19,975 bases of DNA from CAYRXE01 sp964428205. Its GTDB lineage: Bacteria; Patescibacteriota; Gracilibacteria; Peribacterales; Peribacteraceae. The stretch covers positions 1 to 19,975 of the forward strand of contig CAYRXE010000016.1 in the NCBI GenBank assembly GCA_964428205.1, read 5' to 3'. How positions within the stretch are numbered: position 1 is the stretch's first letter; each line of letters starts with the position of its first letter. Shown here one piece after another: positions 13,465 through 19,640 of this stretch. Under the pieces are notes generated by a model, which saw nothing but the letters and a program-made list of their open reading frames with translations, was not told the DNA's origin and did no database searches. The translations under genes were made by a program, and so were the position numbers.

Positions 13465-14445
13465 CTACTTTTTGGCCATAGCAAGCGACATTCGCATAAC
13501 GAGAAGATCCAAGAGCGCGAGGACTTCTTCCGGTGATTCTGCGGTGGAACGGTAGAGACCGGTTTTGAGTCCCATGTCATCTTCGACGGCTTGTTCGAGC
13601 AGCGTGATCACTTGCTCCTTGCTGGAACGACCAGCCGCAGGGAGGAGTGTTTTGACGGATGGAAACGGAACCTTGAGACGACTCGCAATGTCCCCGGGTG
13701 CACGAATACCTTCCTGAGCCGCACTCCAGACAGACACAAACTGACGCGTGATCCAGAGAAGAATGTTCCAAATAGAGTGCGCTTCTTCGCCGCGTGCGAG
13801 GAGTGAGCGTGTGTAGGCGAGTGCTGCCCTGCTATTGCCCTCGGCAAGAAGTCTCGAGAGCTCCCACACTTCCTGCTCTCCTGCGGGAACCGCGAGAAGA
13901 AGGACATCTTGCTCCGTGATGGAACGCGCTCCTGCGTACACACTCAGCTTGCGCACTTCTTGCGTGAGCGTTGCCTGATCTTCACCGACAATCGCAATGA
14001 GTTTTTCTAACGCTGCGACTTCGATACTCGTTCCCTGTTTTTTCGCCTCCTCTGCGAGTGCCATGCACAGTGGCTTACCCGTCTTCGGTTCGAACTCTTT
14101 GACGGTCGCGAGCTTCTGCAACGCCTTGGTTCCGGCCAAACGACCATCGAGATTGGGCTCGATGAAGACAAGAATGCACTGAGGGTGAATAGAATCTGCA
14201 ATGTTTTCCATTTCTTCTGCCGTCCAACGAGGCACACCTTCGAGGATCACCAATCGTCTCTCCGACAAAAACGGCATGGTGCACACGGCATCGAGTAAAT
14301 CTCGCAGATCCACGGTGCCCGCTGGGATCACAAGCAAATCTGAATCGCCATGTTTAGCCGAAAATTCCTGCACCCAGCGCGATTTCTCGCGCAACAGCTC
14401 TTCGCTATTTTCGCCGGTAAAGAGGAATAATTGGCTGCTCGGCAT
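13465..14445 (-). CDS. holA: DNA polymerase III delta subunit
   Basis: The delta subunit opens the beta sliding clamp within the clamp loader. The 326-residue product starts with SSQLFLFTGENSEELLREKSRW, the usual HolA opening strand and helix. It keeps the family layout: PFLSERRLVILEGVPRW (the clamp-contacting region), ILVFIEPNLDGRLAGTKALQKLA, KPLCMALAEEAKKQGTSIEVAALEKLIAIVGEDQATLTQEVRKLSVYAG, and an all-helical C-terminal domain starting near QEVWELSRLLAEG. Length and order match the family (about 330-340). The ATG at 14445 is chosen; an extension to a TTG at 14463 adds only six residues. It is divergent from the dockerin-cohesin operon, with a 158-nt region carrying two inverted repeats. 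Confidence 0.92.
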   Translation of the reverse strand: MPSSQLFLFTGENSEELLREKSRWVQEFSAKHGDSDLLVIPAGTVDLRDLLDAVCTMPFLSERRLVILEGVPRWTAEEMENIADSIHPQCILVFIEPNLDGRLAGTKALQKLATVKEFEPKTGKPLCMALAEEAKKQGTSIEVAALEKLIAIVGEDQATLTQEVRKLSVYAGARSITEQDVLLLAVPAGEQEVWELSRLLAEGNSRAALAYTRSLLARGEEAHSIWNILLWITRQFVSVWSAAQEGIRAPGDIASRLKVPFPSVKTLLPAAGRSSKEQVITLLEQAVEDDMGLKTGLYRSTAESPEEVLALLDLLVMRMSLAMAKK

Positions 14446-14503
14446 GGACGGAAATGGTACCAAAATTCGAGAGAAGAGGGGAGCAATCTGGAGCGGGAAA
14501 AGC

Positions 14504-14519
14504 AGGGGAGTACTCCCCT
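14504..14519. promoter_or_regulatory. 16-bp perfect palindrome between holA and the dockerin operon
   Basis: AGGGGAGTACTCCCCT reads the same on both strands. It lies 58 nt from the holA start and 84 nt before the dockerin-protein start, a good position for a dimeric regulator of either gene. No regulator gene is adjacent, so the function is inferred. Confidence 0.45.
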
Positions 14520-14540
14520 CCCCTTTCGCCTAAACACTAC

Positions 14541-14546
14541 AAGGAG
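14541..14546 (+). promoter_or_regulatory. Shine-Dalgarno-like AAGGAG without a start codon nearby
   Basis: AAGGAG is a strong ribosome-binding sequence, but no ATG, GTG or TTG follows at 5-10 nt. The dockerin-protein ATG is 57 nt further on, beyond the inverted repeat at 14562-14587. It may be accidental or part of a leader structure. Confidence 0.25.
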
Positions 14547-14561
14547 ACAAAACGATCTTTT

Positions 14562-14587
14562 CCGCAATAGTGTGCGGCGTATTGCGG
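14562..14587 (+). repeat. Inverted repeat CCGCAATA-N10-TATTGCGG in the leader of the dockerin operon
   Basis: Two perfect 8-nt arms (14562-14569 and 14580-14587) separated by 10 nt, ending 16 nt before the ATG. In RNA they form a hairpin next to the start codon; in DNA they could be a protein-binding site. No T run follows, so it is not a terminator. Confidence 0.45.
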
Positions 14588-14603
14588 GTGCAGAATTCAC
14601 GCA

Positions 14604-15163
14604 ATGGCTAAGTCCTCCTCCCGCAACAAAGCGAAATCAAGTTCAGCCTCAACAGGCAAACGCTTGGAGCGCAAGCACCACATGTCGAGGACNNNNNNNN
14701 NNNNNNNNNNNNNNNNNNNNNNNNNNNNNNNNNNNNNNNNNNNNNNNNNNNNNNNNNNNNNNNNNNNNNNNNNNNNNNNNNNNNNNNNNNNNCAAGTTCA
14801 GCCTCAACAGGCAAACGCTTGGAGCGCAAGCACCACATGTCGAGGACCGTCCTTGGAACAATTGCGCTTGGTGTGCTCAGCATCATCGCTTCTTTCGGCT
14901 TGGGCATTCGCTCTGCCGGAGAAATCAAAACTCTGGAGCACAGTGAAGCTGCAGCCGGAACTGCAAACCTCACACAACGCCCACGTGGAGATGTGAACGG
15001 TAATGGCACTCTGGAAATTCGCGATGCTCTGCTCATGCACGAGCGCGTGATGGGATTGGTCGAGGCAACAAGGCAGGAAACCCTCGATGGAGACATGAAC
15101 GGAGACTTCGCACTGACCAATCAAGATCTCCGCGCGTTGCTTCACGCACTTGCCGATCGCTAA
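14604..15163 (+). CDS. Membrane-anchored dockerin-like protein (interrupted by artificial gap)
   Basis: Removing the 100 N and one copy of the flanking 55-nt duplication gives a continuous 134-residue protein. It has a basic Ser/Lys-rich N-terminus (residues 1-29), one membrane helix (about 30-50, TVLGTIALGVLSIIASFGLG), a short linker, and two dockerin-type calcium loops. The loops are DVNGNGTLEIRD (78-89) and DMNGDFALTNQD (112-123), each followed by a helix (LLMHERVMGL, LRALLHALAD). Asp1, Asn3, Asp/Asn5 and Asp12 of the dockerin I loop are present in both. Dockerins bind cohesin domains outside the cell, and the next gene, 4 nt away, encodes a cohesin-like domain. As printed, the frame is broken by the insertion. 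The ATG at 14604 is 16 nt after an inverted repeat and has no adjacent Shine-Dalgarno sequence. Confidence 0.82.
14638..14847 (+). repeat. Exact 55-nt duplication flanking 100 N (assembly artefact)
   Basis: Positions 14638-14692 and 14793-14847 are identical, separated by exactly 100 N (14693-14792). Deleting the N run and one copy (155 nt) gives an unbroken 135-codon frame. Two contig ends sharing 55 nt were most likely scaffolded without being merged. Confidence 0.9.
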
Positions 15164-15167
15164 ACCT

Positions 15168-16487
15168 ATGGCCCGCACAATCTCTGCTCACCGGGTTTGG
15201 GCGGTTGCCGCTGGTATCTCGCTCTTGTCGAGCATGGCTCCGTCTTTTGCTGCTGCTCAGGGAGCTACAGCTCAAAAGGCCTGGCTGTATCTGCGCCCAC
15301 ACTGTGAAGCTCCTCAGAATTTGGCGCCCACAGCAGAGGTGGGCTCCATTGCCGATGTCCTCAGGCAGAGCCCGGATGGATGTGCCAATTACCGCATCCG
15401 TGACCCACAAACGCAAGAAACGAGCGAGCTCGCGGTGGGCAGCACTCTCGACATGGATTTGGTGCTTTTGAACCCTTCGCATCTTCCTCTCAGCGCCGTA
15501 CACGCCGCACTCTCGTACGATCCTCAAGTGCTCGACGGTGTGCGCATCGATCTCTCCGGCGGTCTGCCTGTCCCCACACCGGGCGAGCAAGACTTCGTTC
15601 CCGATGAAGGCATTGTCAAAGTCGCAGCAAGCGCCAACCCGGGAGGTGAGCCAGTGAACGGCCTCATCACCGTCGCACGCATTCAGTTCATGGTGAAGCG
15701 TCACCCACGCGCGGGACTGACGCCAATGGGTTTTGATGATATTCAGCCGGGAATCCTCCAAGGTCGCACACAGGTTGTGGCTCTCGTTGGCGGAAGCGAA
15801 ACAAACATCATCTCGCCGGATCTTGGTTCCCTCGTCGTCAAAACATCTCCTGGTCAGGCCTCTTCCGCTGCCCAGTCTTCTGCAACAACGCAGAGTTCTG
15901 CAGGTACGTCTTCGAATGGCACAAGCAGCGAAGCCTCAACATCTTCAACAACTGCAACGAGTAGTGCTGCAAGTGTGAGCTCCGCTCCTCCTGAGGAACG
16001 TACGGCTTTCGTGCTCCTACAAGTACAGAACGTACGCGTGGGAACCGAAGGTGGAAGCATTTCGGTTACCTGGGACGGTGTGAATTCGGTTGCGACCGTG
16101 GGTTACAACATTTACTACGGCACCGAGAAAGGTCGCTACATTCAGCGCCACAGTGTGGACGCCTCTTCCAAGTCGCATGTGATTCGCGGACTCCCCGTGA
16201 ACTCTATCTACTACTTGGCCGTTCGTGCCTATAACGATAAGAACGAAGAGAGTGCCTTCAGCCGCGAAGTTATGGTCAAGACCGGCGATCCACGTTCCTC
16301 GACGGCCCCCCTGCTCCTCAGTGACACAGGGCCCAATGGTCAGAACCCTCTCACGGGAGATTTGATGGGCGATGTTCCCGGCCAAACGGGCATCCCCACG
16401 AACGTACTGGTGATCCTCGTATGCATAGCCATTGTGGGTACCGCCTTTGCCTTCCGCAGACAGTTTGCTGCTCGCTCCGCCCGTTAG
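15168..16487 (+). CDS. Exported protein with cohesin-like and fibronectin type III domains and C-terminal anchor
   Basis: A 439-residue surface protein. Residues 1-31 form a signal peptide (hydrophobic VWAVAAGISLLSS, cleavage near AAAQG). Residues about 85-225 look like a cohesin domain: LAVGSTLDMDLVLLNPS, then AVHAALSYDPQVLDGVRI, then GIVKVAASANPGGEPVNGLITVARIQFMV, which is the usual order of cohesin strands. Residues 228-275 are a Ser/Thr/Ala linker, probably glycosylated. Residues 285-372 form an FN3 domain (VQNVRVGTEGGSISVTWDG...GYNIYYGTEKGRY...GLPVNSIYYLAVRAYNDKNEES). The tail has PGQTG (404-408), a membrane helix (about 411-429) and a basic end, similar to a sorting signal though not a canonical LPXTG. 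Cys46 and Cys72 could form a disulfide. The ATG at 15168 is 4 nt after the dockerin stop; the next gene is 6 nt downstream. Confidence 0.82.
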   Translation: MARTISAHRVWAVAAGISLLSSMAPSFAAAQGATAQKAWLYLRPHCEAPQNLAPTAEVGSIADVLRQSPDGCANYRIRDPQTQETSELAVGSTLDMDLVLLNPSHLPLSAVHAALSYDPQVLDGVRIDLSGGLPVPTPGEQDFVPDEGIVKVAASANPGGEPVNGLITVARIQFMVKRHPRAGLTPMGFDDIQPGILQGRTQVVALVGGSETNIISPDLGSLVVKTSPGQASSAAQSSATTQSSAGTSSNGTSSEASTSSTTATSSAASVSSAPPEERTAFVLLQVQNVRVGTEGGSISVTWDGVNSVATVGYNIYYGTEKGRYIQRHSVDASSKSHVIRGLPVNSIYYLAVRAYNDKNEESAFSREVMVKTGDPRSSTAPLLLSDTGPNGQNPLTGDLMGDVPGQTGIPTNVLVILVCIAIVGTAFAFRRQFAARSAR

Positions 16488-16493
16488 TTTGTT

Positions 16494-17611
16494 ATGCGTG
16501 ATATTGATCCGCACTGGCAGTCGACCGAACCTACGGTGATTGGTGGCGCGCCTCAGGCAAAACCAACGCGCCGCAAAGCCTCGCGCAGACCTGCCGCTCT
16601 TGTGGGCGTCTTACTCGTGACAGCGCTTGGTGTCGCCATGTACGCACAGTGGTCTCCGCTTACGGCAGAAATCCAGAGCATTGAAGGCGGGGAAACCTCT
16701 TCTCGCCCGGCAGACGCCGTGACGGTGACGATTACCTCCGCCGGCTTGCAGCCACGTTCCGTTGCCCTGCGTCCAGGACAAACGATTGTCTGGAAGAACG
16801 AGACCGATCTTCCGCACATCTTTGAATCCAAGGATATTAAAGACAGCACGGACCAGACGATGTACTCGCCTGCCATCTTTCCTGGTGCTGAACAAAGTTT
16901 CACGCTGTCCAGTAAGCAAATGCCGGGTACGTACACGTATGCCTCGGTCACGGCCACAGACATCACGGGAGAAATCGACGTCACAGCTGTCGCGCTACAA
17001 GCGGGCACATCGTCCTCGCAGGGCTTGGGTAATGCAGACCTCTTCCCTGTTGCCGCCACGACAGGAGGTTCATCGAGTGCAGATGTTGCTGCAGTACAAA
17101 AGCAAAGTTCTGCCTCTTCTCGACCTGTACCACAGAGTAATGATCCTCTGCTTGCAGGATTCACACTGAGTGCAAGCGAACCCGAGGATGTCTACGCTCC
17201 ACCATCAAGCGACAACGGGCTCGTCCCCACGAATCCCTATGCCATCGGTAGCCCGAACACGGCTCCAGCCGCAGCAAGTGTTTCTTCGAGGCGTGCGACG
17301 CCACCCAAAACGAACACGAACCTCCACACCGGAGCTCCACTTGTAAAACCAAAGACGCAGCCTCAGACAGGAAGCANNNNNNNNNNNNNNNNNNNNNNNN
17401 NNNNNNNNNNNNNNNNNNNNNNNNNNNNNNNNNNNNNNNNNNNNNNNNNNNNNNNNNNNNNNNNNNNNNNNNNNNNCTCCACACCGGAGCTCCACTTGTA
17501 AAACCAAAGACGCAGCCTCAGACAGGAAGCAACGGCTGGATGATTGCTCTCGTAGCAACGACGGTATTGCTCACAGGATATTTGTTGCTGCCTCGCAGGA
17601 AGAAAATGTAA
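16494..17611 (+). CDS. Cupredoxin-like surface protein with QPQTG sorting signal (interrupted by artificial gap)
   Basis: After removal of the 100 N and one 55-nt copy the frame is continuous for 320 residues. Layout: cytoplasmic basic N-terminus; a membrane helix or long signal peptide (about 33-52); a cupredoxin-like beta domain (75-165: VTVTITSAGLQPRSVALRPGQ, TIVWKNETDLPHIFES, IFPGAEQSFTLSSKQMPGTY); a long Ser/Pro/Ala/Thr-rich stretch; then KPKTQPQTG, a hydrophobic helix (WMIALVATTVLLTGYLLL) and PRRKKM. This end is a textbook sortase signal with QPQTG (289-293) in place of LPXTG. In true blue-copper proteins the strand after GTYTY carries Cys, His and Met ligands; here it reads YASVTATDITG, so only His108 remains and copper binding is unlikely. 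It is the third gene of the operon and probably a substrate of the sortase at 4775-5995. Confidence 0.82.
17322..17531 (+). repeat. Exact 55-nt duplication flanking 100 N (assembly artefact)
   Basis: Positions 17322-17376 and 17477-17531 are identical, separated by exactly 100 N (17377-17476). Removing the N run and one copy joins the linker to the QPQTG signal in one frame (321 codons). The copy length equals that at 14638-14847. Confidence 0.9.
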
Positions 17612-17875
17612 TCAGGCCATTCGTACCTTCGCCGTGACCGTGCATCCCATGGCGAGAAGTTGGTTACGAACTTTTCGACGTTCCTGACGATCAGAGACAT
17701 CGACCGTGTCCAGGACCACGTGGACACCCCGGAGGCTCGGTGATTGCGTGAGCCAGGAGAAAAGTGCGGAGGAGGTGTTTGTCTGTGTATGCGAGTGGAG
17801 GGCACGGATCGTCGACCAGTCGAGGGTGACCGGAGCGGCAATGCCGTTCATGCGAGAAAGTGCGAGTGGAGTCAT
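17612..17875 (-). CDS. Small unrecognised protein
   Basis: An 87-residue frame without signal peptide or membrane helix. The N-terminal half is Ser/Thr-rich (LHSHTQTNTSSALFSWL) and the C-terminal half looks like a folded alpha/beta unit (LRGVHVVLDTVDVSDRQERRKVRNQLLAMGCTVTAKV). I do not recognise a family. Support for a real gene: codon choice like the neighbours, a well-spaced promoter upstream, a stop directly abutting the stop of the convergent surface-protein gene (no bases between), and no better frame in this stretch. No Shine-Dalgarno sequence is visible; an inner ATG at 17851 is an alternative start. A partly overlapping minus-strand frame at 17518-17841 runs into the surface-protein gene and was discarded. 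Confidence 0.5.
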   Translation of the reverse strand: MTPLALSRMNGIAAPVTLDWSTIRALHSHTQTNTSSALFSWLTQSPSLRGVHVVLDTVDVSDRQERRKVRNQLLAMGCTVTAKVRMA

Positions 17876-17897
17876 AATTCGTTGGTGAAGAGGCCAT

Positions 17898-17927
17898 GAG
17901 TGTACACTCGTACACCCAATAGATCAA
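17898..17927 (-). promoter_or_regulatory. Candidate promoter with overlapping palindrome, upstream of the small minus-strand gene
   Basis: On the minus strand TTGATC (17922-17927), a 17-nt spacer, and TACACT (17899-17904). The 12-bp perfect palindrome GAGTGTACACTC (17898-17909) covers the -10, so a dimeric repressor bound there would block initiation. Transcription would start about 18-20 nt before the ATG at 17875. Confidence 0.5.
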
Positions 17928-17956
17928 GGGCTTTGGATAGCGAAAAATTGTGTTCA

Positions 17957-17989
17957 GAAAATCCCGCTGTGCAAAGTACACAGCGGGAT
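17957..17989 (-). terminator. Terminator hairpin of the unrecognised gene at 18015-18455
   Basis: A perfect 11-bp inverted repeat (17961-17971 and 17979-17989) with a 7-nt loop. Read on the minus strand it begins 25 nt after the stop codon of the gene at 18015 and is followed by a short T run (TTTT including the last stem base). The T tract is short but the stem is strong and GC-rich. Confidence 0.6.
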
Positions 17990-18491
17990 AGCTCGTTCGG
18001 TTCGAACTGAAAGACTACACTTGTGCCAAGACCTGGACTGCAAGGTCCCTGCCTTCGGAACTTCGTAATTGCCATTCACTTGCTCGAACATTCACTCGTC
18101 GAACAGACTCGGGCTTGAGAGCGACCGCGATGTGCCCATTAGTATGAACAATCGCGGTAAAGAACACCATGCCTCGGTAGCGGTTCAGCTTCTTCGCCAG
18201 AACTCCTGGTTGGTCGTATTGCACAGCACCAGCAATGGGCTGGCCACGTTCCTCAGGACTGCCGACTTGAAGCGTGCGAAGGACGCGCATCCGCGAGGGG
18301 CAGTAAGCCAGGTGAGTACCCAGCTTCCCGCCTTCAAGTGGTAACACGCCAGCCACAACTGCAACTTCAACAGTATCGCCATGCTTAGCGCCGGCCTCGG
18401 CCAGCGATGTCGCAAACGATTTCTGTTGTTCATCAGAGAACAGGTAACTTGTCATACGTCCTCCTCCTCGGTGGTTCGAACGAGCTATCCC
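17985..18491. repeat. 15-bp inverted repeats flanking an unrecognised gene
   Basis: GGGATAGCTCGTTCG at 17985-17999 recurs exactly, in inverted orientation, at 18477-18491. The arms enclose a single gene and coincide with the expected 5' and 3' ends of its mRNA. CACAG occurs just outside both arms (17979-17983 and 18492-18496), though the left copy is one base away from the arm. Confidence 0.6.
18015..18455 (-). CDS. Unrecognised soluble protein with strong ribosome-binding site
   Basis: A 146-residue product without signal peptide or membrane helix, starting MTSYLFSDEQQKSFATSLAEAG. It looks like an alpha/beta fold with beta strands such as DTVEVAVVAGVLPLEGG, GMVFFTAIVHTNGHIAVAL and GRDLAVQVLAQV. 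I cannot assign a family. The ATG at 18455 is fixed by a GGAGGAGGA Shine-Dalgarno sequence 4-5 nt upstream, the strongest in the window; the frame open to 18617 is ignored because it crosses the promoter. It stands alone as a complete unit: a candidate promoter at 18493-18520, its own terminator at 17957-17989, and 15-bp inverted repeats around it. Possible readings are a small mobile or horizontally gained cassette, or a gene controlled by pairing of its mRNA ends. Confidence 0.65.
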   Translation of the reverse strand: MTSYLFSDEQQKSFATSLAEAGAKHGDTVEVAVVAGVLPLEGGKLGTHLAYCPSRMRVLRTLQVGSPEERGQPIAGAVQYDQPGVLAKKLNRYRGMVFFTAIVHTNGHIAVALKPESVRRVNVRASEWQLRSSEGRDLAVQVLAQV

Positions 18492-18492
18492 C

Positions 18493-18520
18493 ACAGTACC
18501 CCTTCGGCTCACGGCTACAA
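18493..18520 (-). promoter_or_regulatory. Candidate promoter of the gene at 18015-18455
   Basis: On the minus strand TTGTAG (18515-18520), a 16-nt spacer, and TACTGT (18493-18498). Transcription would begin close to 18487-18491, so that the message starts within the 15-nt inverted-repeat arm. Confidence 0.45.
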
Positions 18521-18630
18521 GAAAGAGGGGATCAAACCACGCTGATAAGCCTTGGCGAAGCCACAAATGGGACTTCCGCGAACCAGAGCCGTTCTGTACA
18601 CTCCCCCACACGTTCATTCGTTTGAATTTT

Positions 18631-18716
18631 GGGTCGGTACCGAAGCGGTCAAACGGGGCAGACTGTAAATCTGCTGGCTTACGCCTTCAGTGGTTCGAGT
18701 CCACTCCGGCCCACCA
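18631..18716 (+). tRNA. tRNA-Tyr (anticodon GUA)
   Basis: An 86-nt class II tRNA. The acceptor stem pairs GGGTCGG (18631-18637) with CCGGCCC (18706-18712, one G-U pair), followed by A and an encoded CCA. The anticodon arm is GCAGA-CTGTAAA-TCTGC with anticodon GTA. The long variable arm is as expected for bacterial tRNA-Tyr. Confidence 0.96.
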
Positions 18717-18746
18717 CATACAATCCTTTTGCGTTAGACTGCCGAC

Positions 18747-19640
18747 ATGGCGCTCGGCGAAACACGCAAAGGCGAATTGTTTGTCCTCTCACAGGTCATT
18801 ATCTACAGCCTGTTTCCTGTACTCGTAAAATCAAGTGTAGCGTCGGTTCCGGCACTCTACGCCGCAGCATGCAGCACTCTTCTTTCGACGGTCTTCTTTG
18901 CCAGTGCACTTACCGTCCGCAAACGCTGGAAAGAAGTGCTTGTACGTGATGCATGGTTTGATATCGCTGTCGCTACGATCATCATCGGATTTGTGTACTA
19001 CGGGCTCCAGTTCGCCGGAGCAAAATTCACGACTGCAGGAAATATTGGAATCGTGAATACCATGGAGACGCTGTTTTCTTTTTTGATTCTGAGTGTGCTC
19101 ATAAAGCACGAAGCACTGGACTGGACGCATCTTGGAGGAGCATTACTGATGGTGCTTGGTGTCGTCATTATTTTTATTCCGCAGTTGTCGGGGGTGCACA
19201 CAGGCGACCTCATGATCCTTCTCGCCACAGCGATCGTTCCTTTTGGAAACAAGTTTGCGAAGAGAGCACGCTCCAAAGTGCATGGCGAGTGCATTTATTT
19301 TTATCGAAGTGCCTTTAGTGGAATGTTTCTTCTGGCACTCGCATATGTCATCGAGCCTCTACCAACTGCAATTTCTTTACGTGATGCGTTTTGGCTGATG
19401 GCACTCAATGGCATTTTGCTCTTAGGGTTCTCTAAGTTGCTCTGGATGGAGGGCATGCACCGTCTTTCCATTGCGAAAGCCGTATCTCTCGGGAACATCT
19501 CTCCCGTGTTCACGCTCATCTTCGCCTATCTGTTCCTAAACGAACACATCAGCCTCTTCCAGGTCTTGGCACTCGTTCCTATTCTCTTAGGCGTGCGACT
19601 TCTGACTGTTACTCGTACCGCAATGCCTCCATCGGACTAA
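18747..19640 (+). CDS. EamA/DMT-superfamily transporter (second in the window)
   Basis: A 297-residue membrane protein with about ten hydrophobic helices in two halves: LFVLSQVIIYSLFPVLVKSSV opens the first, and DLMILLATAIVPFGNKFAKRA opens the second. The halves close with LGGALLMVLGVVIIFIPQL and LFQVLALVPILLGVRLLTV, as expected for EamA domains. The length is normal for a two-domain member. The substrate is unknown, and it is clearly diverged from the copy at 7786-8802. The ATG at 18747 is 30 nt after tRNA-Tyr; TAGACT (18735-18740) just before it could be a weak -10, or the gene could be read with the tRNA. Its 3' end overlaps the convergent ABC permease gene by 32 nt. Confidence 0.9.
   Translation: MALGETRKGELFVLSQVIIYSLFPVLVKSSVASVPALYAAACSTLLSTVFFASALTVRKRWKEVLVRDAWFDIAVATIIIGFVYYGLQFAGAKFTTAGNIGIVNTMETLFSFLILSVLIKHEALDWTHLGGALLMVLGVVIIFIPQLSGVHTGDLMILLATAIVPFGNKFAKRARSKVHGECIYFYRSAFSGMFLLALAYVIEPLPTAISLRDAFWLMALNGILLLGFSKLLWMEGMHRLSIAKAVSLGNISPVFTLIFAYLFLNEHISLFQVLALVPILLGVRLLTVTRTAMPPSD

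Noticed and set aside
17322..17531. A true tandem repeat in the surface-protein gene
   Set aside because: The copy is exact, ends precisely at the N run, has the same 55-nt length as the other case, and breaks the frame unless removed. This fits an assembly artefact.
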